This document shows, one piece after another, positions 10,363-20,029 of a DNA stretch of 64,000 nucleotides. Each line of letters starts with the position of its first letter. Position 1 is the first letter of the stretch. A model generated the notes under the pieces. The model saw only the letters and a program-made list of their open reading frames with translations, searched no databases and was not told where the DNA came from. The stretch covers positions 2,501,501-2,565,500 of the forward strand of contig NC_018010.1 in NCBI RefSeq assembly GCF_000265405.1. Reading direction: 5' to 3'. Origin of the DNA: Belliella baltica DSM 15883 (GTDB lineage Bacteria; Bacteroidota; Bacteroidia; Cytophagales; Cyclobacteriaceae). The position numbers and the translations under genes were made by a program.

Positions 10363-11356
10363 AGTTTTCTTTCGACTCATTACCATTGATTGGTTGTATA
10401 CAAAGCTTGGTGCTGATAGGGAAATGATCTGAACCTACAGTAGGCAAGCGATCAATAGATTTCAAAGTAAAATGTTTGCTAACAAAAATATGGTCCAAAG
10501 GCCATCTCATAAAAAAATGCTTGGCATGAAAAGTATTAAACATCCCTCTTCCTCTTCTTAAATCCAAAAGACCACTTGTTTTTAGAAAGAGCTCACTGGT
10601 ATAAGACCAGCCCACATCATTCAAATCACCAATGACTATACAGGGGCCATGATGCTTTTTTGCTTGCTTCCCAACAAGTAATATTTCTGCATCTCTATCC
10701 GTACTTTTTGGGTTTTCAGAAGGAACAGGTGGAGTAGGATGTATTCCAAATATTTGAATCATAGAGGTTTCATCGATTTTCAAGTCAAGTTCTATGGAAG
10801 GGACTTCTTCATCTATGAGATAATGAACGGATTCTCCAAGGATTTCATATTTAGAATAAAAAAGGAGTCCGTAAGTATTGTCCTTTGGAACTTCGATTTG
10901 GTAAGGGTATTCACTTTTGAAAACTGATATGGCTTGTGCCCAAGCAGCATCAGTTTCAACAAGAAAAAATACGTCAGGATCTTCTTTTTGAATGAGGTCG
11001 ATGGTCTTCTGATAAGCGCTATTATATTGATAGACATTCAAGACAAAAAGATGAATCGATTTAGCGGACTTATTTTTACAATCTACAATCATTTTAGGTG
11101 AAAACTTGGTAAATGGAAAAATACAGATCATCAAATAGATGGTCAAGCAAAGTAAGGTGAGGATAAAAAACGATGAATTAAAATCGAAACTTCCATTTGC
11201 CTTAACTACCCATAGAATGAGAAAGAAGATCACTAAAATCAATTTTTGAACTCTGGGATATTCGAAAATCCTAAAAATCCAATTGTCATGCCTAATCAAA
11301 GGTAAAAGAGCTGAAATCAAAAGGAGTAGAGAAAGAGATGTTAAAATAATGCTCAT
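10340..11356 (-). CDS. Membrane-anchored endonuclease/exonuclease/phosphatase family protein
   Basis: A 338-residue protein. The first ~85 residues contain about three hydrophobic helices, followed by an EEP (DNase I-like) domain. Key segments are FFLVETDAAW (metal-binding Glu, about residue 138), GIHPTPPVPSENPKSTDRDAEIL, CIVIGDLNDVGWSYTS (catalytic Asp/Asn) and LDHIFVSKHF with TVGSDHFPI (Asp-His near the C-terminus). The substrate could be DNA, a phospholipid or an inositol-type phosphate. The architecture with N-terminal TM helices is common for this uncharacterised group in Bacteroidota. It converges with the channel-like gene and overlaps it by 23 bp. Confidence 0.87.
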   Translation of the reverse strand: MSIILTSLSLLLLISALLPLIRHDNWIFRIFEYPRVQKLILVIFFLILWVVKANGSFDFNSSFFILTLLCLTIYLMICIFPFTKFSPKMIVDCKNKSAKSIHLFVLNVYQYNSAYQKTIDLIQKEDPDVFFLVETDAAWAQAISVFKSEYPYQIEVPKDNTYGLLFYSKYEILGESVHYLIDEEVPSIELDLKIDETSMIQIFGIHPTPPVPSENPKSTDRDAEILLVGKQAKKHHGPCIVIGDLNDVGWSYTSELFLKTSGLLDLRRGRGMFNTFHAKHFFMRWPLDHIFVSKHFTLKSIDRLPTVGSDHFPISTKLCIQPINGNESKENSTAAQQE

Positions 11357-11523
11357 ACTTTTAATTTTTGAAAATAAAATGGTAGGTCTTTAAAGTATAA
11401 TTTTTGTAAATTAAAGGCTCACTTGAGCGAACAAACTACACGCTTGGAATTATTAACCCAATTGCTGGGTTCTTTAAATGTATTATTTTTAATTTATTTA
11501 TTCACTTAAATCAAAGTTAATAT

Positions 11524-14304
11524 ATGTCACTTGATCCTTTTAATTCTAAAAAAACAATCAAATCAGACAAGGGAGAGTTCAATTATTGGAGCTTAAAATC
11601 CATGCAAGACTCAGGCTACAGTATTGAAACGCTTCCATTTTCTATTAGAATTTTATTAGAAAATGCCCTGAGGAATTTTGATGACTTTGCAATTACCAAA
11701 GAACACATCGAAACCTTAGCCAATTGGTCGCCAGACCCTTCCGATAAAGATATTCCTTTTAAGCCTGCAAGGGTTTTGATGCAGGATTTTACTGGTGTAC
11801 CCGCTGTAGTAGATATCGCTTCTCTTCGTGCAGAAGCTGTCAGAAAAGGAAAAGATCCCAATAAAATCAATCCATTGATTCCTGTAGATCTTGTCATTGA
11901 TCATTCCGTTCAAGTTGATTATTTTGGAACTAACTATTCTTATCAAAAAAATGTAGATGTTGAGTATGAAAGAAATGGTGAGCGTTATCAATTTTTAAAA
12001 TGGGCACAAAAAGCCTTCGATAACTTTTCAGTTGTCCCTCCAGGTATGGGGATTTGTCATCAAGTTAATTTAGAATATCTTGCTCAAGGAGTCATAGCAA
12101 GAGATGGGAATGTTTTTCCAGATACGCTAGTTGGTACAGATTCCCACACGCCTATGGTCAACGGTATCGGCGTAGTGGCTTGGGGAGTTGGTGGAATCGA
12201 AGCAGAAGCGGCGATTCTTGGCCAGCCAATTTACTTCATTATGCCAGAAGTGGTTGGTTTGAAACTCACCGGAAAATTACCCCTAGGAACTACGGCTACA
12301 GATATGGTTTTGACCATTACACAATTATTAAGACAACATGGTGTTGTAGGTAAATTTGTTGAGGTTTTTGGGCCTGGTTTAGATCACCTGACTGTTCCTG
12401 ATAGAGCCACAATCTCCAATATGTCTCCTGAATTTGGCTGTACGGTCACCTATTTCCCTATAGATGATAGGACGCTAGACTACATGGCAAAGACTAACCG
12501 TGAAAAAGAGCAAATCAAATTGGTGGAAGACTATTCAAAGTCTAATATGCTTTGGAGAGCAGGAGAAGATAAAATCAAATATAGCTCAGTAGTTGAATTG
12601 GATTTAAGTACCGTCGAACCAACGGTTTCTGGACCAAAAAGACCTCAAGATAAGATCCTTGTGAGAGAGTTTAAGCAGAAATTTGGAGAACTTCTTAAAG
12701 AAGTTCATGGCAGAGAATATATTCCTATTGATAAAAGAGAAGAGGGAAGATGGTATGGTGAAGGAGGAAGTCAGCCTTCGGAGAAAAAAGAAAGTGATCT
12801 CGCCACTGCTACTGTAGAATATGAAACCAAAGTAAAAAATGGCCTCAAGTCAGTGGTTGTTAAACTGAACAATGAGAAATTTGCTCTTTACGATGGTTCC
12901 ATAGTTATTGCGGCCATTACCTCTTGTACCAACACTTCCAACCCTTCAGTAATGATTGGAGCTGGTCTTGTAGCGCGAAAAGCAAGAGAAAGGGGTTTGG
13001 ATGTCAAGCCTTGGGTGAAAACTTCACTCGCTCCAGGCTCTAAGGTGGTGACAGACTATTTGGAAACTGCAGGACTCTTGGATGATTTAGAGGCCTTGAG
13101 ATTTCATGTAGTGGGATATGGTTGTACTTCTTGTATTGGAAACTCCGGACCATTACCAAGACATATTGCAAAAGCAGTGGAAGAAAATGACTTGGTGGTC
13201 AGCTCTGTACTTTCAGGAAATAGAAATTTTGAAGCTCGTGTTCACCCACAAGTAAAGATGAACTACCTCATGTCACCCATGTTGGTAGTAGCTTATGCGC
13301 TTGCTGGAAGAGTTGATGTGGATTTGAATAGTGAACCTTTAGGTTACGATCCGAACTTGGAACCTGTTTATCTTAAGGATATCTGGCCAAGTAATGATGA
13401 GATTTTTGAAGTTATGAGTAAGGTACTTTCTCCAGCAGATTTTGAGAAAAGCTATGGGGAGATTTTCGAAGGCAATGAGCAATGGAAGAACCTTCAGGCT
13501 CCTCAAGATGAGGTTTATCAATGGTCTTCTGAAAGTACCTACATAAAAGAAGCCCCATTTTTCAAAGGACTTTCTGATTCTGTAGAAGAGCCAAAAGACA
13601 TTATCGGAGCTAATGTATTGTTGAAATTGGGTCATTCGATCACAACAGACCACATTTCACCAGCAGGTGCTTTTGCGGAAAATAGTCCTGCGGGTCAGTA
13701 TTTGATCAATCGAGGAGTAGAGAAAAAGGACTTCAATTCTTATGGATCAAGAAGAGGCAATGATGAAGTGATGGTAAGAGGAACCTTTGCCAATGTGAGG
13801 ATCAAAAATCAACTTTCACAGAAAGAAGGAGGGTTTACTACTTTCATTCCTAGTGGTGAAGAAATGAGTGTTTACGATGCCTCCCAAAAATATCAGAAAA
13901 ATAACACACCACTTATCGTGCTAGCCGGTAAGGAGTATGGAAGTGGATCTTCTAGAGATTGGGCGGCAAAAGGCACAACATTGCTGGGAATAAAAGCAGT
14001 CTTAGCAGAAAGCTACGAGAGAATTCACAGGAGCAACTTAGTTGGAATGGGAGTTTTACCATTGCAATATGCTGACAAAGAAACAGCTGATTCGTTGGGC
14101 TTGACAGGTAAAGAAAGTTTTACCATAAAAGGCATAAGTGATGGATTATCACCGCTCAAAAAGCTTCAAGTTGATGCAAGAAGAGAAGATGGTTTTTCCA
14201 CATCATTTGAGGTAGTTTGCCGACTGGATTCAGCCATAGAAATCGAATACTACAAAAACGGAGGTATTCTCCATTATGTCCTAAGAGAATTCCTCTCCAA
14301 GTAA
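11524..14304 (+). CDS. acnA: Aconitate hydratase
   Basis: A 926-residue aconitase of the AcnA/IRP type, converting citrate to isocitrate in the TCA cycle. The three [4Fe-4S] ligands are Cys468 (in SCTNTSNP), Cys534 and Cys537 (in GCTSCIGNSGPL). Other hallmarks are LVGTDSHTPMVNGIGVVAWGVGGIEAEA, the swivel-domain substrate site GKEYGSGSSRDWAAKG and AESYERIHRSNLVGMGVLPL. Length is slightly above the E. coli AcnA value (891), with an insertion around residues 400-440 (REEGRWYGEGGSQPSEKKES). It is a stand-alone gene. Confidence 0.98.
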   Translation: MSLDPFNSKKTIKSDKGEFNYWSLKSMQDSGYSIETLPFSIRILLENALRNFDDFAITKEHIETLANWSPDPSDKDIPFKPARVLMQDFTGVPAVVDIASLRAEAVRKGKDPNKINPLIPVDLVIDHSVQVDYFGTNYSYQKNVDVEYERNGERYQFLKWAQKAFDNFSVVPPGMGICHQVNLEYLAQGVIARDGNVFPDTLVGTDSHTPMVNGIGVVAWGVGGIEAEAAILGQPIYFIMPEVVGLKLTGKLPLGTTATDMVLTITQLLRQHGVVGKFVEVFGPGLDHLTVPDRATISNMSPEFGCTVTYFPIDDRTLDYMAKTNREKEQIKLVEDYSKSNMLWRAGEDKIKYSSVVELDLSTVEPTVSGPKRPQDKILVREFKQKFGELLKEVHGREYIPIDKREEGRWYGEGGSQPSEKKESDLATATVEYETKVKNGLKSVVVKLNNEKFALYDGSIVIAAITSCTNTSNPSVMIGAGLVARKARERGLDVKPWVKTSLAPGSKVVTDYLETAGLLDDLEALRFHVVGYGCTSCIGNSGPLPRHIAKAVEENDLVVSSVLSGNRNFEARVHPQVKMNYLMSPMLVVAYALAGRVDVDLNSEPLGYDPNLEPVYLKDIWPSNDEIFEVMSKVLSPADFEKSYGEIFEGNEQWKNLQAPQDEVYQWSSESTYIKEAPFFKGLSDSVEEPKDIIGANVLLKLGHSITTDHISPAGAFAENSPAGQYLINRGVEKKDFNSYGSRRGNDEVMVRGTFANVRIKNQLSQKEGGFTTFIPSGEEMSVYDASQKYQKNNTPLIVLAGKEYGSGSSRDWAAKGTTLLGIKAVLAESYERIHRSNLVGMGVLPLQYADKETADSLGLTGKESFTIKGISDGLSPLKKLQVDARREDGFSTSFEVVCRLDSAIEIEYYKNGGILHYVLREFLSK

Positions 14305-14625
14305 ATGGAATAAATTATTTTGGCGCAAGCGCTTGATTTCACAGAGAACCACAGAGAAGTCACCGAGTTTCACAGAGCCTTTGATCGATAATTAAAAACT
14401 CTGTGTATCTCTGTGCCTCCTCAGTGGCACTCGGTGTAAACAAAGCTTTAGCTCTATTCTATTCTAATTTTTAACAACTTAATACATTTACTCAATTAAC
14501 CAATTCCCCAATCATTGCACCTCAGCTAAACTCCTTTGCGAGCCAAATCAATTCCCCAATTATCCCTTTCTCTATTTATTTCCTTCTCAAAATTTTCTAT
14601 CTTGACAGCTTATTAAAATCGCTTT
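14305..14625. repeat. Intergenic region with an imperfect 'CACAGAG' hairpin repeat
   Basis: Between aconitase and penicillin acylase. At about 14337-14445 the DNA reads as two arms rich in CACAGAG / CTCTGTG words (left CACAGAGAACCACAGAG, right CTCTGTGTATCTCTGTG, ending CACTCGGTG), so the stretch can fold back on itself. A related copy is at about 23480-23520. The rest is AT-rich sequence with AATTAACC/AATTCCCC words. No coding potential is seen. Confidence 0.6.
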
Positions 14626-17055
14626 ATGAAATACATCGGTTTTGCTTTTGCCTTGATCATCACCCTTTCTCTTGGCGTAGCTCTTTCACTCCAGTTTGGC
14701 TCTATTCCACCTTTAGGAAAATTACTTGATCCAAATCATGGGTTTTGGCAGAATTCATTTGCTGAGGACCAAATTGCTGAAGATGAAATCACTTTCGATG
14801 GACTTATTTCTGCTGTCACCATCACCTATGATGAAGATTTGATTCCACATATTTTTGCTGAAAATGAAGAAGACCTTTACAGGGCTCAAGGATATGTCAC
14901 TGCGCAACACCGACTTTGGCAAATGGAATTTCAAACCAGGGCGGCAGCAGGGAGAGTATCTGAAATCGTAGGTCCGATCGCATTAGATCTTGACCGAATG
15001 ACGAGAAGAAAAGGTCTCCCATTCGCAGCGGAACAAGGATTACGATATCTTGAAACTGCCGATCCAGAATCACTCAAGCTTCTTAATGCCTATGCGGAAG
15101 GTGTGAATTTATACATCAACGAGCTCTCTGAAGCAAGACTGCCTATTGAATATAAAATCCTTAATTATAGACCTGAAAATTGGTCAGCATACAAATCTAT
15201 TTTACTTCTCAAATATATGGCTGACATGCTTGTAGGAGATAGAGATTTGGAGTACACCAATTTGAGAAAGATGCTAGGAGAAGAGTTATTGAATAAGTTA
15301 TTTCCACTTTTTCCCGAAGAAAATGATCCGGTGATAGAAGCAGAAAAGGCATGGGATTTTGAACCTCTTCAAATAAGTCGTCCTGACAGCATCAATTATC
15401 CAGAGGAAGATATTTTTGTAAAAACAATGCCGCAACCTGAACCTGGAATAGGTTCTAACAATTGGGCGGTGTCTGGCTCAAAAACCCAAAGTGGGAAACC
15501 AATTTTAGCCAATGATCCACATTTAGCATTGAACTTGCCATCGCTTTGGTATGCCATGCAGCTCACTACTCCAGAATACAGCGTCAAAGGGGCAACCCTA
15601 CCTGGAGCTTTGGGGATTATTTCAGGTTTCAATGAAAATATTGCTTGGGGGGTTACAAATGCTACAAGGGATACAAGAGACTGGTATGCCATTCAATTCA
15701 AGCAAACTGATAGAATTGAATATTTGTACAATGACCAATGGATTCAAAGTACATTTAGAATTGAGGAAATTAAGATAAAAGGGCAAGCCACTTTTATAGA
15801 TACAGTAGTGTACACGCATCACGGACCGATCGTCTATGATAAAAACTTCAGAGCAGAGCGTCAGGATGTGAATTTTGCACTCAAATGGACAGCGCATCTT
15901 CCTTCCAACGAGCAAAAAACATTTCTACTTTTGAATAAAGGGCAAAATCATGACGATTATATTGAAGCTTTAAATCATTACACTTCTCCAGCTCAAAATT
16001 TTGTTTTTGCCTCAAATGAAGGCGATATAGCAATTAAAGTTCAAGGTAAATTCCCGCTCAAATGGGTAGATCAAGGTAAATTCTTGATGGATGGAAATGA
16101 TCCTAGAATGGAATGGAAAGAATTTATCCCAAATGAACACAATGCTGCTACGCTCAATCCTGAAAGAGGATTTGTCTCTTCAGCCAATCAGCATTCAGTC
16201 GATCCTTCTTATCCATATTATGTTTTTGACAATAGTTTTGAACATTATAGAAATAGAAGATTGAATGAAAGGTTGAGACTGATGGAAAATATCCGAATTG
16301 AGGATATGATGATGTTGCAATTTGATAACTATCATTTGCATGCTGCTGAAGTTCTTCCTGTGATGTTGAACTTGATTCAAGCAGATTCATTGATAGCTCA
16401 AGGGAATCCAACATCTGAATACCTGAAATCACTACTTGCATGGGATTTTTATACTCATCCAAGCCAAACACAACCCACCCTTTTTGATTTGTGGTGGAGG
16501 TATTTGAATAGAAGTGTTTGGGAAGAATTGATCAATTCAAATAAGCCTGTGGTGCTTCCACATAAATACCAAACAGTCAAACTGCTTCAAAATGAGCCAG
16601 AAAGTTCTCTCTTTGACATAAAAAATACCGACAAATTAGAAACGGCAGTTGATCATGTTTTGGGAAGTCTCGACTCTATGATTGTAGCTGTGGAGAAATT
16701 AAAATCTGAAAAAGGAGAGCTTACATGGGCTACTTTCAAAAATACAACTGTTCAGCATCTTGTTCCGAATTTCAAATCCTTTTCATATCAAGGGATCCAA
16801 ACTGGTGGAGGAGCTAGCATCTTAAATGCAACCTCCGAAAGACATGGAGCAAGCTGGAGAATGGTAGTTGAACTCGGAGAGCAGCCTACCGCTTTCGGGA
16901 TTTATCCTGGTGGTCAATCTGGTAATCCAGGAAGTAAATTCTATGATACCTTCTTAAAGAAATGGGCTAATGGGGAGTATGTTGATTTCAAGTTAAGAAA
17001 AGCTACCGATCAGCAGCAAGTTTTATTTACAACCACCTTGAAACCTCAATCATGA
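14626..17055 (+). CDS. Penicillin acylase family protein
   Basis: An 809-residue Ntn hydrolase precursor with an N-terminal membrane anchor/signal (residues 4-28). The alpha-chain region includes the conserved YDEDLIPHIFAENEEDLYRAQGYVTAQHRLWQMEF. The autocatalytic cleavage site is before Ser277 in GIGSNNWAVSGSKTQSGKPILANDPHL, which becomes the N-terminal nucleophile of the beta chain. The C-terminal part has GGASILNATSERHGASWRMVVE and GGQSGNPGS. The family hydrolyses amide bonds such as beta-lactams or acyl-homoserine lactones; the true substrate is unknown. A second family member is at the left edge of the window on the other strand. The stop codon overlaps the next start (ATGA). Confidence 0.95.
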   Translation: MKYIGFAFALIITLSLGVALSLQFGSIPPLGKLLDPNHGFWQNSFAEDQIAEDEITFDGLISAVTITYDEDLIPHIFAENEEDLYRAQGYVTAQHRLWQMEFQTRAAAGRVSEIVGPIALDLDRMTRRKGLPFAAEQGLRYLETADPESLKLLNAYAEGVNLYINELSEARLPIEYKILNYRPENWSAYKSILLLKYMADMLVGDRDLEYTNLRKMLGEELLNKLFPLFPEENDPVIEAEKAWDFEPLQISRPDSINYPEEDIFVKTMPQPEPGIGSNNWAVSGSKTQSGKPILANDPHLALNLPSLWYAMQLTTPEYSVKGATLPGALGIISGFNENIAWGVTNATRDTRDWYAIQFKQTDRIEYLYNDQWIQSTFRIEEIKIKGQATFIDTVVYTHHGPIVYDKNFRAERQDVNFALKWTAHLPSNEQKTFLLLNKGQNHDDYIEALNHYTSPAQNFVFASNEGDIAIKVQGKFPLKWVDQGKFLMDGNDPRMEWKEFIPNEHNAATLNPERGFVSSANQHSVDPSYPYYVFDNSFEHYRNRRLNERLRLMENIRIEDMMMLQFDNYHLHAAEVLPVMLNLIQADSLIAQGNPTSEYLKSLLAWDFYTHPSQTQPTLFDLWWRYLNRSVWEELINSNKPVVLPHKYQTVKLLQNEPESSLFDIKNTDKLETAVDHVLGSLDSMIVAVEKLKSEKGELTWATFKNTTVQHLVPNFKSFSYQGIQTGGGASILNATSERHGASWRMVVELGEQPTAFGIYPGGQSGNPGSKFYDTFLKKWANGEYVDFKLRKATDQQQVLFTTTLKPQS

Positions 17056-17429
17056 TACGATTTATAGCCTTATTAGTATTTTCAGCTTTATTTATGCTGT
17101 TTTTAGGACCTTTCTTTTCCTATCCTATTCTGATGATAGGAGTATTTATTCTTGCGTATTTAGTTGGTGGAAATGGAGCGATCTCTTTCTTTGCAGGAGG
17201 TTTATCCTTTGGATTGGTATGGCTTTTTCAAGCCTTTTATATTGCTGTTCAAACAAACTCGTCACTGCCTGATAAAATGGCTGAATTGATGGGAATTGGA
17301 GAAAGTAATCTGTTGTTGGTAGCTACAGGGATTTTGGGCTTTCTTTTGGGTGGATTTAGTGCGCTAACTGGATCTCTGCTTCGCAATCTTTTCAAGAAAA
17401 AAAGAGACCAAGGCATTTACAGGTATTAG
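17052..17429 (+). CDS. Small hydrophobic membrane protein of unknown function
   Basis: A 125-residue protein, almost entirely hydrophobic, with about four predicted transmembrane helices separated by short turns and a basic C-terminal tail (LFKKKRDQGIYRY). It starts within the stop codon of the penicillin acylase gene (ATGA overlap), so the two are translated together. I do not recognise the family. The coupling suggests it could accompany or anchor the acylase, but that is inference. Confidence 0.75.
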   Translation: MIRFIALLVFSALFMLFLGPFFSYPILMIGVFILAYLVGGNGAISFFAGGLSFGLVWLFQAFYIAVQTNSSLPDKMAELMGIGESNLLLVATGILGFLLGGFSALTGSLLRNLFKKKRDQGIYRY

Positions 17430-18078
17430 CTAAACTGTACAAAGTACTAAGAGTGACTCATATCGTAATTCTGGTATTTGGCATCATAGAATTATGGGAA
17501 GAAATCTCAATTTGTACTTTTACAGTGTAAATTTATTTTTAACCCCCTTTCCTTTTAAAGGAGAAGAGATCTCTACTGCCGTCGAGATGAAGTAGAAGTC
17601 AGTGAAAAATTTCCGAATGGGAATAAATCTCGATTAGCATTACAATGAGGGAAAATGGGTATTAATCGTATCGATTCACCAACTCCAATGGAATTGAATT
17701 TGGTTTTGCCTTTGAACTAGCAAATAAACACTCAATTCCCCAATAACCTAATCAACCAAATAATCAGTTAAGCAAATAAGCAAATAACCTAATTAACCAT
17801 TCCCCAATCACTCAGTCTACCAATTAACGATTTTAACACTTAAAAGTCTACCCGCCGTGATTTCCTCACTTTGGGAGGGCGGGCTTAACCTTTTCCTAAT
17901 TCCCAAGTAACTCATATAATCAAATAACCAGTTAACCAGTTAACCAAATAACCAAATAACCCAATCCCCTAATCAACCAAATAACTAAATCCACCGCATT
18001 CCTCTTTCCCAGAATAATCTCTACTTTTACCCTTTCAAATTTTAACCCTATTTTTGTAATCCTATTAAATCAAAAATT
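17430..18078. repeat. 649-bp intergenic stretch of TTAACC/AATAACC low-complexity repeats
   Basis: No gene. From about 17710 to 18000 the sequence is a patchwork of short words such as AACCAATTAACC, CAAATAACC, CCCAATAACC and AATCAACC (called class E here). A GC-rich insertion CCCGCCGTGATTTCC...GGGAGGGCGGGC sits at about 17850-17885 and can form a hairpin (CCCGCC / GGCGGG). Close to the 3' end is TATTTTTG (18049-18056), a perfect -7 element for pgi, though no good -33 element is present. Confidence 0.6.
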
Positions 18079-19725
18079 ATGAATAAAATCAACCCCACAC
18101 AAACTAAAGCTTGGGCAAACTTGAGCAAACTTGCAAAAGACAATGAACAAACAACGATAAAATCACTTTTTGTCAATTCAGATAGGTTTAAAGATTATTC
18201 CATCCAATTGGAAGATATTCTACTCGATTACTCCAAAAATAGAATTAATGATCCTATCAAAACCTCTCTTTTTGATCTTGCAAGGGAAGTTGACTTAAAG
18301 TCAGCAATTGAGCAGATGTTTTCTGGAGAAAAAATCAATTTGACAGAAAATAGAGCTGTTCTTCACACCGCTTTAAGAAATAGGAGCAATAACCCTGTTC
18401 TTTTCGAAGGACAAGATGTGATGCCTGAAATCAATAAGGTATTGGAGCAAATGAAAGCTTTTGCCGATCAAATCCAGAATGGAACATGGCTAGGCTATAC
18501 CGGGAAACCTATCACATCCTTGGTAAACATTGGAATAGGAGGCTCAGACCTTGGGCCTGTGATGGTAACTGAGGCCCTTAAGCCTTATCAAAAGGAAGGT
18601 CTTGAGATTTATTTTGTATCTAATGTAGATGGAACACACATAGCTGAAACTTTAAAAAAGGTCGATCCAGAGACAACCTTATTTTTTATTGCTTCAAAAA
18701 CCTTCACAACACAGGAAACTATGACCAATGCGCATACTGCTAGAAATTGGTTTTTAGAAGCAGCAAAAGATGAAAATGCTGTTGCCAAACATTTTGTAGC
18801 GCTTTCAACAAATGCCAAGTCTGTGGCAGAATTTGGAATTGACACTAAAAATATGTTTGCTTTTTGGGACTGGGTAGGGGGAAGATACTCACTTTGGTCC
18901 GCTATCGGATTACCAATTGCTTGTGCGATTGGGTTTGAAAATTTCGAAAAGCTGTTGGCAGGTGCACATTCCATGGATAAGCATTTCAGAACTGCTGAAT
19001 TTGAAAATAACATCCCTGTGATATTGGCATTGATAGGAATTTGGAATACTAATTTCCTTGGAGCTACTTCTGAGGCAATTTTACCCTACGACCAATATTT
19101 GCATAGATTCGCTGCTTACTTCCAACAAGGAAATATGGAGTCCAATGGCAAATATATCAGTAGGGCAGGAGAGAAGGTGAATTATGCAACAGGACCGATC
19201 ATTTGGGGAGAACCAGGGACAAATGGACAACATGCCTTTTATCAATTGATTCATCAAGGAACACACTTGATCCCTTGTGATTTTATCGCTCCTGCCAATT
19301 CCCATAATCCAATTGGAGATCATCATGTGAAATTGCTTTCAAATTTCTTTGCACAAACTGAGGCTTTAATGAATGGCAAATCTTATGAAGAAGTGCTTTC
19401 AGAAATGCAAAAAGCAGGAAAGTCAAATGAAGAAATTGATAAAATTGTCAACCACCGTGTTTTTGAGGGGAACAGACCTACAAATTCCATTTTAGTAAAT
19501 GAAATCAATCCTTATACACTTGGGCAACTTATTGCGATGTACGAACATAAAATATTTGTTCAAGGTGTGATTTGGAATATCCTGAGTTTCGATCAGTGGG
19601 GAGTTGAGCTAGGAAAAGTTCTAGCCAACGCAATCCTTCCAGAGCTTCATGGTAACCAAGAAGTTACTTCCCACGATTCCTCTACTAATGGCTTGATCAA
19701 TGCCTTCAAAAAAATGAGGAAGTAA
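18079..19725 (+). CDS. pgi: Glucose-6-phosphate isomerase
   Basis: A 548-residue enzyme interconverting glucose-6-phosphate and fructose-6-phosphate in the cytoplasm. Family landmarks are [18 protein letters not shown] (about residues 153-170), [33 protein letters not shown], the PGI signature [19 protein letters not shown] with the catalytic Glu/His, and the C-terminal [10 protein letters not shown] with the catalytic Lys. Length equals the classical bacterial Pgi of about 549 residues. It supplies fructose-6-phosphate, the entry point to GDP-mannose and amino sugars needed by the capsule genes downstream, although it is not in that operon. A strong terminator follows. Confidence 0.98.
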   Translation: MNKINPTQTKAWANLSKLAKDNEQTTIKSLFVNSDRFKDYSIQLEDILLDYSKNRINDPIKTSLFDLAREVDLKSAIEQMFSGEKINLTENRAVLHTALRNRSNNPVLFEGQDVMPEINKVLEQMKAFADQIQNGTWLGYTGKPITSLVNIGIGGSDLGPVMVTEALKPYQKEGLEIYFVSNVDGTHIAETLKKVDPETTLFFIASKTFTTQETMTNAHTARNWFLEAAKDENAVAKHFVALSTNAKSVAEFGIDTKNMFAFWDWVGGRYSLWSAIGLPIACAIGFENFEKLLAGAHSMDKHFRTAEFENNIPVILALIGIWNTNFLGATSEAILPYDQYLHRFAAYFQQGNMESNGKYISRAGEKVNYATGPIIWGEPGTNGQHAFYQLIHQGTHLIPCDFIAPANSHNPIGDHHVKLLSNFFAQTEALMNGKSYEEVLSEMQKAGKSNEEIDKIVNHRVFEGNRPTNSILVNEINPYTLGQLIAMYEHKIFVQGVIWNILSFDQWGVELGKVLANAILPELHGNQEVTSHDSSTNGLINAFKKMRK

Positions 19726-19750
19726 TCCAGAATAACACTTTTGAAATTAT

Positions 19751-19790
19751 AAAACCCCGTTGAAACAGCTAGTTTCATCGGGGTTTTTTA
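19751..19790 (+). terminator. Rho-independent terminator after pgi
   Basis: Arms AACCCCGTTGAAAC (19753-19766) and GTTTCATCGGGGTT (19772-19785) pair almost perfectly around a 5-nt loop AGCTA, followed by a T run to 19789. It ends about 25 bp after the pgi stop codon. Confidence 0.9.
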
Positions 19791-20029
19791 TAGACTTTTA
19801 CCTTTTACCTATTTTTTTTAACTAACAATCAAAGGTTGTTTCATTGTTTAACTGCTTATTTGCTTAACTGAATCTCTCAAGAAGCACATCAATTAAAGCA
19901 ATTAACCAAATAAGCAACTAACCACTTCGAGCTCTTTGTTGCCAATTCAATCTCCTTTTTCCTTTTCCCTCATTGAACCAATTCAACCCAATTAACCAAT
20001 TAACCCTTTTTCAGCCTTCATCCTTTCTC
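19791..20029. repeat. Class E repeat copy between pgi and the Tricorn-like gene
   Basis: The stretch 19840-19960 carries GTTTAACTGCTTATTTGCTTAACTG, then AATCTCTCAAGAAGCACATCAATTAAAG, then AATTAACCAAATAAGCAACTAACC. Its two halves are near-complementary, so it can fold into a long imperfect hairpin. It is a shorter relative of the two copies at 23.6-24.3 kb and ends with the CTTCGAGCTCTTTGTTGCC tail found there. Confidence 0.6.

Noticed and set aside
11616..11991. Antisense ORFs within the aconitase gene
   Set aside because: Shadows of a well-conserved coding sequence, with no family features.
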